Shown here piece by piece: positions 1 through 13,499 of a stretch of 64,000 bases of DNA (positions are counted from its first letter, which is position 1; the number at the start of each line of letters is the position of its first letter). The notes beneath the pieces were generated by a model that was not told the DNA's origin, made no database searches, and worked only from the letters and a program-made list of their open reading frames with translations. The translations under genes were made by a program, and so were the position numbers. The stretch comes from Eremophila alpestris peregrina (taxonomy: Eukaryota; Chordata; Aves; Passeriformes; Alaudidae). The stretch covers positions 2,085,437-2,149,436 of the forward strand of contig WMCF01000031.1 in NCBI GenBank assembly GCA_009792885.1, read 5' to 3'.

Positions 1-3000
1 AGCTCTTCCTTGTTAAAGCATAACTTTTCTAAAAATTGTGAAAAAACTGTAAGGGAGTGGGCACTTGTCCAAATGGGTACATCCCAGGGATGTGAGCAAT
101 GATGGGACATACTTTGGTCCCAGCTTATGCCAGGTGAGTTTGCAGCAGCTCCATTGACTGGGATGTCAGGACTCAGTTTATTCCAGTTTCACAGAGGTCA
201 GAGGGGCACTGGAGGATTTCTCTGGTGCTTCAAGATCACCCAGAAGGAACAGTGCTAAGCTTTTATAACATGGACATTACTAGTCCGGGGCTGTTGCTCT
301 GCTGTTCACAGCCACACCTTTTGTGTGCTTCCTCTTTGTACAGCCTGAGCCCAGGTTGCTGTCAGGGAACATGATAAAGGAATAAAGCTGCAAGTGGGAT
401 CACGTTTCCCTTCACTCCTTGTGTGTATGTGTGTGTGTCTTTGTTTTTTCTGTGCTGTAGCTCAGGGGGGCTCGTAAATCTTGGAGACGACTGTGGATTT
501 TTTTTTTCTCCCCCTTGTATGACTGATTGTGCGAATTTATGTGTGGTATTTCTCTCCCCCAACCTCACTCTGCTAGAACGAGACAGGAGGCCAGTAAATT
601 TGCAGTGGGAGCTGTGCAGGGTTATGAGTCCCTGCCCCCCTCCTCTTTGCAGCCTGAGGGCTGGCTGTTCCTGAAGAGATAATGATTTTGGTGTTTCTGC
701 TGGGGGTGGGATGCTGTTTGCAGTGTTCTGGTTTGCTGAATGAGCATGCTTTGACCCTCAGCTGCAGCACAGGCTGGTGTTTAAGAGAAAGGTGCTTTCA
801 GGGGAAAGTTACCCTCTCCTAGGATAGTACCCAGTGTGGGGAAGAGGAAAATCTTGAGGTGTGGATTAGAACAAGGTATTGCAAAGAACACCTTTCACTC
901 GGTGCTGAGACACATCCAAGATCACAGTCTGTTAGCTCTTGTCCAAACTGCAGTGACAGAGCTAAGAAGAAGAGTGTCAGTGTTTCAGAAGTCTGTTGTG
1001 TTACAGGAGGAAACAGGGGGGTTTTAAAACTCTTCTGGAATCATGTCATAAAACTATTTGTGTCTGCTTCTAATTCCTGAAATATTCCCAAAAGAGGTCC
1101 TGCCTTGTGTCTCTTACCCTGAGGTGGAAGGATGCCCTGCACCCAAGCAGTGTTTCTTGCCTTGCCTCTGAATGATTTCAGCTCTATTAATCCCTCATAT
1201 CTTAAGCTGTGACTGGGAAATCCATCTTCAAGTCTGAATGCCACCTTGAATTTGAACTCCTATAGGAGTATTTCCCTTGAAAAATAAGTTGTTGTTTTTA
1301 AAGCATTTCCAGGTTTATTCCAGATTTATTCCAGTAATAATTGCTTTAGTATCAGCATCAAAACCTGGAAATTTTGGTTCCTTGTTAGAGTTAAGAGTCA
1401 AAATAATAATTTAAGGTCTCATCTCCACCTGAAGCCATAGCCATGTCACATGGCCCAGTTTAATCAGTTTAAAATGTCTTAAAACCAATCTGGTTTTAGT
1501 TAAGCTTATTAAATGCATTCAGTGAACTACATCTGTATCTCTGGGTGATAACACATCTCATGCACTTTAGAGTTAGAGCTGTTGCAATAATCTGAGCCAC
1601 TTCCAGCCTGTGCAGGAGCACAACCAGGCTTTTGTGCTGCTGTCCAAAGCTCCAGGTACACTGTTCCACCTGGGACAGTGAGGAGCTGGGTACAGTGGGT
1701 GGGACAGTGAGTGCCTGTGTAGGCTGGGCTGGGACACTGGTAGCTGTCAGGATTTATGAGGAGGTCAGGTAGCACTGAGCTGGCTTGCTCGTTTCAGTTT
1801 TATCCTTCTGATTTGGAAATAACAAGGGTTCAGGGCAAAATGTAGGACTTCTATCCTGCAGGCTGGTGCCTTGTTTCTTCTATTAGGACACACATCAAAA
1901 CTGATTGATCAAAAATGATGCTTTATATTAAAACCTCAGTTGTGAATCAAGGTGTGGGCAGTAGCCTCTCACAGCTGTGTCTCTGTGTGAGCCCAGTGTG
2001 CTGTGTCTGTACAGTCCTTAGGTCAGATTCTTGTCTTGGCTCTGCCTTTGGTCTATTATCAGACTGTGGCCTGTCTCTAACTCTCTGGATGACATTTTAA
2101 AAGGCACTTAATGTCCAGCTGCAACTGAACATCCAGGGAGAAGTGACTCCCCAGGACCCCTTGGAGCTCCAAGGCCTTAGCTGCTGCCTTGGAAGTGTGC
2201 AGGTAACAGTGCTCTCCAGCCAGGCCAGACTGAGTGAACACATCTGAGCTCTGTTATCCTTCCAGAGCATGAGGCTCACCTACCCTGAGCAGGATTCGGT
2301 TGCTGGAAGGACCATGCAGACACTCATAAATCTTCAGTGTAACTCTGAAGCAGCTTTGTTGACAAATTGGCACCCACCTCTCCCCCCACCTCGCAACATG
2401 ACTCTCGCACTCAGGACTGCTAAGAGCTATTTCAGGCCCCGTAACAAATGAAATATTCATCTCCCCTTTGCCCTGGCAGTTGCCTCCACACCACCCTTTC
2501 CCCTTCCTGCTGAGCTGAGTTTTTAGCACAAAACCCCTAAGCCAGCAGTGGCAGCTGCAGAGGACAGGAGCAGGCTGGGTGACTGCCACCCTCAGTGCCA
2601 CTGAGCCCTGGCCAGGCACCCATTCTCTTCACATCCCCCTGTGACTTCACAGCCCACCCACTCTGCTTCAGCCTGGCCGAGGATTTGGCTCCAGATTTTC
2701 ACCTTGTCACCCTTCAACAAACCATTCCTTTTGTATGGCACATGATCCAGAAGTCTCAACTGCTCTTTGTGTCTCTTCCCATCCCCATTTTCCAAGAGCT
2801 GGGGCACCCAGGGTCTATCCTGTGACTTAGGCAAAGGGACCTAAAGAGCTGTTGGGTGTGAGGTGTGTGTTTAGCAGATGTACAGAGAAAGAAAAGATTA
2901 TATGTGATCATTGTGCTTCATGCCACTGCAAAGCACCAACTGCTGTATAGCATGCAGAAAAAAGACAGCAGACTGGCTTTCTTTGAAGCCTTTGCTTTGA

Positions 3001-6000
3001 CTATATTTTTTTCCTTCTACAGTGCCAAAATGCTCTTAGACACACATCTGCCTTAAAAACAACAATCTCCCCTTCCATTAGCTCAGTTAAAGCTTTTCTA
3101 TAAGCTTTTCCTTTTGAAAAGACAAGGAAAACCAGAAAAGGAGAATGAGCCCAGGACAATCAGACATGTGGTTCTTGTGACAAAAAAAGTAAATTGAATT
3201 TTAGTCAAGAAATGTGAGAGATTTAGAACAATACAGTTAGTACTTAGTGGAATAGCTGCCTGCCAAGCGGGTAAAACCAGGGTAATCCTCCATCAGTATG
3301 TAAAGCAGACACAGAACAAGAGCAAAGAAAATAGAGAGCAGGCTCTTTGCTTGACAATTTAAATCCTCAGGGTACAATAGCTGTGTAGAGCAGCATCAAG
3401 CTCACAGCAATAGCCATGAGTGAGTGTCCAATAACTTTCGCTGTGGGACATGGGTATAAGCTATGTAACACCAGTCAGTGCCACTGTGGATGCAGCCATA
3501 AAACAGACTTCTCTTGCCAGTGCAGGTGTGCATGTGTGGCACCAGCTAAAGCTTGGCAGACTTGGGACAAATAAAACTTTGCAGAGAGGAGCAGAGGCAG
3601 GCAGCCTTGCAATAATCTAGGTATTCACCATTTCTTCCTTTTTTATGGCAGCAAGTGATGACTGGAGAAACTAAGCAGGCCACAACCCACCCCCATACTG
3701 CTACATGCACTGGTGCAAAACTGCTCTGAAGTTTGATTTTCAGAAGCTACCAGGAGGGACATACTGTTCTTACAAGAAGCTGTGTGTCAGATGAGACAGC
3801 AGTATTGCTGCAGCCCCATGCAAAAAAATATTAGCCCTGTAAAGCCAAAGAGTATTAAGCATTTCAGTCTCAAAGAACTGATGATACAGCCAGCACAAAT
3901 ATATTTAGCAAAGTATGTTTGTTTTTGTAAAAGAAATACTACATGTCTGCAATGCTTCTGAAGGCTAGGTTCTCAAGAGGGGAACCACAAGCTCACTCAC
4001 AGAATGGCACATAATGGTCTCAGGTAGGACAATTTTCTGCACTTGCCAGTCATTTTAAGCCTCACATATGGGTGGCTGCCTTTGTCTTCCAAGTGCCTGC
4101 TTGTACAATGAGATTTACCTGTTGTGTTATGACAGACAAGTGATTAACATGAGAAAGACAAGCTGGATCTGGTGTTGAGCTTCCTGCATATCTCCCTTGC
4201 ATACCCTCACAGACGTTTCCTCAGAAGCAAAAGGAACTGTCTGTGCTCCTGGCTGCTCAGAGAAAAAACATTTGTGATGGAGCTTGACTCTTGTTGTGGT
4301 GCTACAACTCTCTTGCGAAAGGATTGAAACATCCATGAGGGTCACTGTAACACAAACCCTGACAGAGCATTGATAACGGCTGCCTCCACTCTGTGGCATG
4401 TTTGCATCTAGAAAAAAGAGCTTGCATTTATGTCTCATGCAAAGGATGTGCTTTGGTACCGCTCCTTCTTTGATGGAGTTCCCATTCCTGAAGGCTTTGC
4501 AGTATCCCATTGGGCAGTAGTTCTCACTTCAGGCCTGAAAGAAAACTCAAGACAGCAACAAACCTAAGAGCAAAGATGCTCTTTGTCCCCAGCCCTGCAG
4601 TGAAATGTAAGTGGAAATACTTTTATCCTAGGAATGAGGTATAATTTGCAAGTCAGAAAATCAGGTACAAAGCAAAACGCGTCTTGAGGTAAGTCTCCTG
4701 AGGCTGATGTCTCCTCCCTCCCCGGTTGCAGCATTGTCTGAACCCCTGCAGAGTCCCAGCTGCAGTAGCACCTGTGCAGCTCGTGAGTCCACAGCCCCTG
4801 CACAACCCACGGCCCTCCCTGGGACCTGTGGGATGCAGTGATGGAGCTGCCATTTACCATGAAAAACAAACAAGAGGCTGTGGGAATAGCAGCAGCTTCC
4901 TTTTCCCTCCACGCTGTCAGGCCATTTTGGTGGCAGCCTGCTCTGCGAGGAAGCTCGGAGCGGCCCAGGGCTCCAGGCACAGCACTGGCAGCCGGGGAGC
5001 ATCAGGAAGTTGGGCAGGGGCAGGGTCACCTCTTGACCTCCCATTCAGCAAAGAATGCAACTTGCTGTCAGGCACTAGGGAAGGCTTTTTTTCTTTCTGC
5101 ACTCAAAGATCCCGGAGGTTTCTGATGGGAAGAAGCTTACAGCATGATTTTTATTTTATTTTCTCAAGTGTTTTTTAAAAGAGGAGATGCCAATGACATG
5201 GTGTAATCACCAGAGAGTTTTGGAGAACGGCTGTTCACTCAATCGGTATACAAGAGCAACATGCTGGGATTAGTATTTCATTATGCCTTTGGAAACATCA
5301 AGGTTCATAACTGATCTTGGCATAACATGACCATAATCTTGTAATAAAGAAGGAAATGTAATCTCTCAAAAAATAAAATTTGTGCTCCGTTTTTTCCTTA
5401 AAATGATGTGATTCCATTGCCATGTGGGTTTTGTAGCCATTTCAGGGAGAGCAAAGGCAGGTCCCTGTGGGACCTTGATTCAGTTCCTGTGGTTTGTTTG
5501 TGCCATCTTGTCTCTTGTCCTTTGAGTTGTCAAACCTGGACCCAGTTTTGCTGCCATTGTAGGATGAAAACAGGGTTGTGTGCTTTGGAAACTTTGCTTT
5601 TCCATAGTGAATCCACTGCCAGTCTTGGCTAGGGAAAAGCTCTGTGGTGAAGTCATTATTCCTCAGTGTCCCTCTATACCCTGTTTCTTCATCTTTGCTG
5701 TCAAGAAGCTGTGACACAGGTAAAAGGATCTATTTCTATCTCATTTTTCAGCCAAAAAACTTTCCCTCTGGGTCAGTATTTGATAATGTGTCATAGCCAC
5801 AGAACAGCATGGTCAGACTTGTCCCTCCAAGCGTTTTGGAAATGTCATCCCATCTGAAAGTCATTCTTTGCAGAAATATCCATGGCCAAGAGGCAAACAA
5901 CCTGATTTGAATGGAAACCTGCTGAAGAGTAAAGAGAAAGACAGAGAGAGAGTCCCAGCCTGGAAAGTATCTTACTAATACATAGCAGGCAGCTCCCTGA

Positions 6001-8689
6001 AAAGAAAGCTGTCTGACAGTTTTAGGTATGGGCTGTTGTCCTGTGAGAAAGCCAAAATCTAAATATGAGGGTCCATAAGTACATTGTTCCTTGTGCTGGT
6101 GTAAAGCCAGTGCATATTGGACAGGTTCATGGATTTGCTCTGGATTAAATTCAGTGTAACTCTGAACAAGATTTGGCCCTGGTCTAATGTAACTAGAGAG
6201 ACTTTAAGGGCAGAAGAGACCTGCCATGTCACTGCAGACCAAAGATCTTCAGCACTGGCAAGATATCCAGCAATATCTATGGACAGGTAACAGCTCCCCT
6301 GCTCTGCTGCAGAAATATCTCCTCTTCTATATTTTAACAGTGTGACCAATGAAGAAGCCTCCTCAGTTCCAGTTGAGAATACCACTCACATTTAGAAGTG
6401 AGAATCTTATTTCTCGTATTAACTGAACTACTCCAAGCTTCAATAACCTGAATTTCAGGGTACCTTCTCCTGCAAGATTGAAAAGCTAATCCAACTCTCT
6501 GCCAGTGTTTTCTGGAATTTTTTTTTTCCCAATGCTGGTATTATATATCTGCCATGCTATTGAAAAAGGAGAGTGAAAAGGTTGTTGAACTAAAAGCACA
6601 AGAATACATCTGTCCAGAATACTTCCAAAAACTCCCCAAATTCCTCCCTCTTAAAAATTCTTTTCATATTCTGTCTTTGAAGTGGTTTCAGGCTAGTTAA
6701 TGCATCCTGCACATATTTTTGTTTGTATTTTCGCTCACAGTATCATGAAGAACTCACTGTAATGCCTCACAGAAATAGAGGTGCTGGTAAGGGGTATTGC
6801 TAGAGCAGTTTGTTGCTCTGCTGTGTGTGCTCTGTGACAGAAAGTGCTGTGTGACATCTGCTAAGGGGTGTGAGTCTCCCTTTACCTGGCACTGCCTGAC
6901 ACCAGTGCTCACATCATTCCTAGCTCAGCTGCAGAAGGGGCATGTCAGCAATTCTGATTTATTGAGGTTTTCTGCCTCATAAAAGAGGAGGAGTTCCATG
7001 TTAAACACTGAGCTAGCCTAAAATCATAATATATTTAATTTGCATCAAAAGGAGTTCAGTTGCCTGAACAAAGTTGGAAGCAAATTAGTTACAAAAGAAA
7101 AGCCTAATAAGAAAATCAGTTCTTAAAGCAAACCTGAACCCTAGCCAAGGCACAGTGTGCTATTGTGTAGCTATCACAGGTGAAGAGCCCAAATCAGCTG
7201 AGTTCCACTCCAGGGTTCTGCACTAGAGGAGACCAAGGCTTTGGACTCTGTGTTTTCATAACATTCTAGTGTTGTGTCTAATTGACCCTTCACAGCAGCC
7301 ATCCCCACCCAGTCATTCCTCTTACTGCTCAGTTTAATGACAAATGGCTAAACTAGCAGCTTTGGTGAACTAGCTAAACTAGCTGCCTGTCTGGGAGGAT
7401 GCATGAACTTTGTTCATGTTTGTTTGTCAGTCAGATGTAACTTAGCTCACCCTAAGCTTGCTTTTGGTATCTAGGACATTAATTTTAGATTCTCCCTACA
7501 CAGCATGATGAAATAGGAACCGTCTCACAAGGTTTTCCACTTTAGTTTTATTAAAGCTTTAAAGCAGATGATGGGAGCAGCTGCAGACATCTCTTTGATA
7601 AAGTTTTGGGAGAAGCTGAGGCACAGTTTTCCAGGATGACCAGGGAGACCTACAGTCTGTAAAGATGTCTGTAATGCTGTGGGGGTTGTGCTTAGACACA
7701 AATCTTCAAACTCATGTAAGAATGCACATCTCCACTCAGCTGGTACATGAACATCTACATCAGCTCTGAAGCAGCATCTTGCACAAAGCAGAGCAGTTCC
7801 CACGAGAAATACCACACCTTCATGTCTGGTCAGAATTGTGGATCTTTTAAGAGGTGGGATGGGGGGGAAGAGGTGTGGCAGTCACAGCAGGCATTTACTG
7901 TTTGCACTGCTAACTGCTGGGGAGAGCTCAGGGTCCCAAGCAGGAGGAGACACCTGCATCTTCCTCTGATGACTAAGCCCTGTCTGTTGCCTCTTCATTT
8001 CATGAGTGCTTGCCCAGGCTGTAAATGCACTGGGGCTTTACAGCTGGTGGAAGTGGCTGGGCACCAGTTCAGGGTCCCAGTGTTGCTATAGTGGGTCCTC
8101 TCTGGCTTCTCACATGTCCAGGCTCTGTTCTGTCTTCTGCCTGCAGCAGCCATGACTGTATTTTTGTGATAATTTTTAATATTTTAAATGCCAAATTGCT
8201 TTTAATACAGATAGCTGGGAAACCAAACAGCCTCACAGTGCCCTGCACCTTGCTTTGGACAGTGACTAAGAACAGGATATTCCTTGCCCCCAGGGAGGAG
8301 GCCTTGAAGATCTGCCCCATCTTTATACAAAAAGCAGAGATAGCTGAGTCAGGTACTCTGTTCCTCATGAAAAGAGAGAGCTCCCTTAGATGCAATCTCC
8401 TGAAGTCCTCAGTTACCCTTTGAATGTCTCAATTTCCCTCCCTGGGCTAGTAAGAATGACGGGAATGGTTGGGCTGGGTGGGTCTGTAGCTTTGATCCTC
8501 AGCTGGAGATTAGGAAGCGTTGTCCCTCCGCTGGGCTGGGTGAGACACACAGGTAGGCACAGCCCTGAACTTTGGGAAAGTTCATACTTGAACTTTGCAT
8601 CCATAACCAACCTGTCCTGTCCAGACAGGAGAGAGTTTGGTCAGTGCCTGTAGGGCTTGGGTGGGGGTAGGGGTGAGGAGCTCTTGAAT
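1..8689. other. Unique non-coding sequence, no gene recognised
   Basis: No gene is supported. Open frames reach about 150 codons near 4.7-5.2 kb, but they overlap frames on both strands and show no domain, signal peptide or convincing exon structure. Small features visible directly are a short TG-rich tract at 421-438, a run of ten T at 498-507, and a 14-base near-perfect direct repeat at 7347-7360 and 7373-7386 (one mismatch, 26-base period). A weak ancient repeat-like motif at 6085-6190 is listed separately. The remainder reads as ordinary AT-leaning vertebrate intergenic or intronic DNA. Confidence 0.7.
6085..6190. repeat. Possible ancient amniote interspersed-repeat fragment
   Basis: The block holds a short motif chain: a segment ending in GGTGTAAAGCC, then TAAATTCAGTGTAACTCTGA, then a terminal ATTTGGCCC. 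From memory, chains of this kind (a TGGTGTAAA-like half, a GTAACTC half and a terminal AATTTGGCCC) recur in amniote DNA as relics of old dispersed elements. A related ending, GCAGAATTTGGCCC, occurs at 25350-25425 in this window. I cannot name the family. A chance resemblance of short motifs is the alternative. Confidence 0.3.
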
Positions 8690-8835
8690 AAAATGATGAT
8701 GATTAATTATTATTTCATAATGAGGGATTATCACAGGCTTTACAGCTAAATAACCCAGTACTTAGCGTTTCTGTGCTGCGGCACCTTGCACGTTCAAAGC
8801 GTTGTACAAACAGCAACTAAATTACTAAAATGAAG
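8690..8835 (-). repeat. MIR/CORE-SINE 3' fragment (amniote type)
   Basis: On the plus strand the block begins with an ATGATGATTAATTATTATT tract, then runs through ACTTAGCG..., CACCTTGCACGTTCAAAGCG and TTGTACAAACA. This is the order expected for the reverse complement of a CORE-SINE of MIR type: the trinucleotide tail first, then the segment around AAAGCGCTGTACAAAC. Four CpGs survive within about 40 bases, more than in the flanks. The tRNA-like head is not seen, so this is a 3' fragment. The assignment rests on remembered consensus, not a search. Confidence 0.7.
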
Positions 8836-10969
8836 AGATTATTTAATAGCCTGTATCTTTGCATTTCTCAGGAAAGGGTGGGGAGTGTTTAGAAATTTGC
8901 CCTCAACATTACCATGCAGTCACATTCCAGCATTGTGGCTCATGATGTGCTTGTTTGGCATTTACATTTGGGAGACTGTAGTTATGAAAATAAAACTAAC
9001 AGGCTTACCAGGTACAAGTGCCTTAGTCTTCCCCCTAACACCCTGCCAGAGATGGCTGGGTGGACAATTCACAGGATGAGCTCTTCGGCCCAAGTGACAT
9101 GAGATGTCAGCCTGGTCATAAGGTCTCTGACCTTGCAAACATATTTTTACCTAGCACACTCTGCCTTCCAGAAACACCCCATGCTGCCAAGTGGTATCAG
9201 TTGATCTCCAGTGATAATATTTGGATCCCAACTCAGTGTCCCACTGCCTATTCTCCACATCTCTCAGGGTGTTCATTTTTACAGACTACATCTATTTATT
9301 ATTCACCCCATGCATGATCAGCCATCCTCCACGGGTGCTTCCAGAGGGCTTGGTTTTCTCCTCAGTACTTCACCTCAGTGAACTGATTATAATTAAAGTT
9401 TTAGTGTCTGCCAGAGGGATGAGACTGTGATTGCTGCAAACTGGATGAGTAGGATAAGATACTGTGGGGTTGAGAAAGTTGTTGCATGTAAACCAGCTTG
9501 GATTCAGATGTGATCTGCTTGTACTAGTCTGATAAATCTCAGGCTTTATGAGATTGTATAACAGTGCTTAGCTCACCCAGGCAACATATCAAGGCATTGG
9601 AGGTGTTGGTCTGTTCTGAACCTCACCTTACAGTTTGTGTCTCTGTGCTCTCCAGTGTCTGTACCACGCTCCATTTCACAGGACAAACTCACCAGAGGTT
9701 CCCAGCCACAGCTGAGCTCTGTGCTGTGTCTCTCTGTAAATGTCCAGTGCCTTGAATCACCTTTTGTTAACTGTACTGCTACACGTGAATTACTTTGCCT
9801 TGTGTGGGGAGTGAGGTTCACCTGCAGTAGCTGCTCACACCATGGTGTGTCTGGCTGGGCTTGCACCTTTGCACACTGCATCACTTTGCAGTCAGGACTT
9901 GGTTTGCCACTAGCACAGCTAATGTACTGACACAAAAGTTCAGCTATTAAGATAAAAACATTGCCATAATTTCCTCCTTAATCCTAACAGTAACAGCTCA
10001 GAAAAAAAATATTTCAATGCCCCTTTCTCAGTGGATTTGGGTAGGAATTACATGTGGGGCTTTTTTCCCCTAGTTTTTACACAGGAAAAGGTGCAGTTAA
10101 GTTCCAGGAATGCTGAAATCCAGCAAATGGTATTTTTTTCCTGTGGGCAAATGTATTTACAAACCAATTTTAAAATACTTCTGAACTTTGCTGATAAGTA
10201 ATAGTGTTAATTGCTCTCTAATGAGCCTAATTGCTGTTGTAAGAGCACACAGAGGCACAAGTCCTGATGCCTGCTGGAGTGGGAATAAGCTGACAGGTGC
10301 TGACACAAAGGCTGGATAGCTGTCTGAGCTCCTGCGAGGTGTTAGAAAAAGTCCCATAAACGTTTATTTTGGTGGGGCTTTATACATTAATTCCATCTGC
10401 TCTTGGGCCTTTTGAAGGATTTGGCTCTGCTCAAGCTCCAAGGCTCCTGGGGAAGAAAAGGTGAGGTTCCACCTTAGCTCTGGGTGCTGATTGCCACAGC
10501 TCCACATTGTTTCAGGGACTGGAGTACTTTGCCAAGCTGGGAAAAACAGTTGAGTGTTGTTTTTCTTTCTCTTTTCTAGACAGAACCATGCTGATTCTTT
10601 CAACGTTTCTTTAGTGAACATTTCCTTCTAAACCTCTCCACTCTGTTGTTTTGGTCCATGTCACACTGAAGCCTGGCATCCAAAAGCACTTTGGCCAGCA
10701 GGGAGGAGAGCTGGTCTTTTTGGCCCTTCCCATTTTCATACAACCCACCCCTCTCTGCAGGAGTGGGAAACTCCTGTCTCAGCCCCATTTGCATTCCTCA
10801 ACCCCAGCATGGCTGGAGAACACCTCTGAGCCAGATGCTGTTCTGCACGGGTGGATATTCCCTGTGCTCAGTGGTGTCAGGGGGAAATGCCCCTGAACTT
10901 GATCCAGCCTTGCTGTGCCAGTGAAAGCTGGACATCTGCCAGGTGAGATCAGGCAGCTGCCTCCACCCA
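8836..10969. other. Unique non-coding sequence with a small homeodomain-site block
   Basis: No gene is supported; the open frames (up to 120 codons near 9.6-9.9 kb) are antisense mirrors of each other. The only structure that stands out is the TAATTGCT direct repeat at 10208-10235, listed separately. Nothing else of note is seen. Confidence 0.65.
10206..10236. promoter_or_regulatory. Candidate homeodomain-site cluster
   Basis: TAATTGCT occurs at 10208-10215 and again at 10228-10235, exactly 20 bases apart, with a third TAAT core (TAATGAG) at 10219-10225 between them. TAATTG and TAATGA are standard homeodomain cores, and a 20-base spacing places the outer pair on about the same face of the helix. 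Short AT-rich motifs arise often by chance, so this is only a candidate binding-site cluster. Confidence 0.25.
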
Positions 10970-11095
10970 GCCATACTGGGAATTTGGGAAGTCCCTTGTG
11001 CCTCAGTTTGCCCATCTACAGAGTGTGTGTCCCTGTCAATGCCTTTGAGAGCTTTAGGAAAAAAAATCACTCTGTGATAAATGCAAGTCAGGAGT
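10970..11095 (+). repeat. MIR-type SINE relic
   Basis: Read on the plus strand, the order matches the 3' half of a MIR element: TTTGGGAAGTCCCTTGTG, then CCTCAGTTTGCCCATCTACA, a divergent middle, then CCTTTGAGAGCTTTAGG and finally GATAAATGCAAGTCA. In MIR these correspond to the 'cttgggcaagtc', 'cctcagtttccccatctgtaaa', 'ctttgagatc' and 'ataaatgcaag' segments. The copy is highly diverged, consistent with an insertion that predates birds. It interrupts no gene I can see. Confidence 0.78.
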
Positions 11096-12545
11096 AGCAC
11101 AGGGACCGTGGAAGATTTATGGAGTCACAGGAAAAAACAAGGCATCTTATTTCCAGGACAGAAATGTACCATTTATAATTCTAAGAGAAAATTTTAAACC
11201 TTTTTGTTAATAGCATAGAGAATTCTCTTGCAGACAAGGTGAGCCTCAGTTTTGGAGTTGGAGATTACTGGTGTATCAGTATCTTTAAGAAAATCTGGCT
11301 CTTGCTCTTGTGTAGACTTGATAATCTACAAAAAGTAAGAGGAAAATATGAGAAACATAAATGTGGTCCTGTGGCTGGTGATAATTATTATTTTGTTTTG
11401 ATTTATCGTTCACAGGAATTTTTTTATGAGAGCCTCACAGGCATAATTCTTTCTTGTGCATAGTTTATTTTTTGCCAAAACGACAAGAGGACAGGATATT
11501 TAGCAGAATATGTATGATGGGTGGGTGGAAAACAGAGAGGATTTGGACTTGTGCCAAACATGGGGAAGGTGAAAGAATGAGAAGAACCCAGCGTATTGCA
11601 ATAGTGTATTGCTCTTTATCTTGGAAAGGGGTATTTGCCTGAAGTGGCACTCCTAAGTCATCATGGGATTTTATTACAGGTATGCCTCTGAACTCCAGCT
11701 CAGCCCCAGCTTCAGAAGGTTCTTCAGTCATTTGCATAATTGCAAAACCCTCAGTGATCAAAACATACGCAGCAGGCCAAAAAATCAAGAGTTTAAAAAT
11801 ATAATCTTCCTTTTAGCATCTGAGCCTTTAGGATATGTTTGTTTTGCATTTTTAGGTGTTTCCCAGTAACCATGAAGAGCAGCTAAGTGCTCTGCTATTC
11901 AGGGTCTTCAATCCAGCAGCTGAGCCTTGGGATTGAAATGAGCAAATAATGTAAGAGCTGCCAAAAAGTCACCAAGGTTGTTACCCAGCAGTGGGGCATG
12001 ACAGAAAGTTGCCAGATGTTATAAAATAAGCACAGGCATGACTGGTGATTTTCAGAGGGGCAGTGCCAAGTGTTTTGGAAGGGCTGTTTCTTATTTTGAA
12101 TATTAAAATAGAAGATTTAACTTTCAGGAGTGCTTTTGAAAATATTCCACTTGCATTTTAGCAGAGTGCCAGCTGTCAAGAAGAGGAACTTGTGAATAAG
12201 TTGTCTCAATGCCAAATGAAGAGTCAGCTTTCCAACCATATCATTGTGGCTACAACCTCTCACCCTGAAAAGGTCTTAATCCCATGTACAAGGTGCACAG
12301 GCATTTATAGGATTTATGTATGCGAGAGAATTGTGAGTCCTGCCCTTACTTGCAGAATATGATGAAAAAAACTCGTGTTTAGCTCATCCCACAGTGACCT
12401 CAAATCACTGGAAAATTGGCATGTTTGTTAGAATTACTGATCCATCCTTTCTCTTAAAGTTTATGAGTAGGTTTAGGGGGAAATCAAGTGCATTAAAACA
12501 AAACAAGGAAACAAAGCGTTGACTGAGTGGTTTTATTCTTTATTT

Positions 12546-12598
12546 TTATATATATATATATACACATATATACATACATACATACATACATATATAAA
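12546..12598. repeat. (TA)n-(CATA)n compound microsatellite
   Basis: An uninterrupted alternating TA tract opens the array, passes through a few CACATATA units and ends in five consecutive CATA-type tetranucleotides, then a short TATATA. It is the longest pure simple-sequence array in the window and is likely to be length-polymorphic between individuals. It lies in unique non-coding DNA. Confidence 0.95.
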
Positions 12599-13499
12599 AT
12601 TAGCTTCTCTAGAATTTCCTCTATTGCTCCTGTTGGAGACCAAGCCCAGAGTCTTCACAGCTCTTGTATACCTGACCTCAAAGAGAGTTTTGCCTTCACA
12701 GGAATAGTTTTGGAGTGGGAACTGTGTCCTTGGATGGTCTTAGGGTTCCCCCCAGGCTCTGAAAAGGGGTCAGGATGGAACAGTAAGCAGGGGGTTCTGA
12801 CACTGGGCTACACTCGTGGGACTGATGCTAGGACTTCCTCTATAGCCCATATTAGGGGTTGGCTCCACACTGTTAAAAATGGAGGTGGCAGAAGAGCAGG
12901 GGATGAGGAGCATCACAAACAGTTTCAAGCTGATATTTCAAGTGTGAAATATTTAAAGAGTTCAGCTCATCTGACTTTCCAAAATGAAGTCTGTGAGGTG
13001 TCTTGGCTACAGTAGATGAGCAAGTTTTATGAAGGAAAATACCAAGAACTAAACACTGTTTAATCTGAGTAGAAAGGCAGAACAAGAAATTGGCTGAAAG
13101 ATGAAGCCAAGTAATTATAAAATTAGGCACTTCCCCCCTCCGCACCCCCTTTTCACAGTGAGAATAATTAATCATTAGAACAAGGTTATATGTACGTTTT
13201 TGTGTTTCTTGCTTCTTCAAATCAAGAGGAGGTGCTTTTGTGGAAGACGAGTGGTGAGTGGCCAAACACACACAATTGAACACTGTAGAAATACCCTGGT
13301 GAAATGCTGGGATAGGCAAAGGTTCTTATAAGAGTCTTTGATTCTTTCTGTTGATCCTTTCTAACTTGTTGCCATCTTCTGAAACATCTCAGTGGTCCAC
13401 AGCTGTATTTCAAACACAGTGAATGGATTTAAGATGGAAAGAAATGCTGCTCAGCACCACATGAGAGCCTGGAGCACTGAAATGAAAGTGGGCATGACT

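Noticed and set aside
3985..4030. CACAGAATGG as a CR1 3' terminal octamer remnant
   Set aside because: A single octamer-like word with no tandem copies and no upstream CR1 sequence.
12527..13015. 162-codon frame starting with an Ile/Tyr-rich segment
   Set aside because: The start lies in the TA/CATA microsatellite and the amino-terminal composition is an artefact of it.
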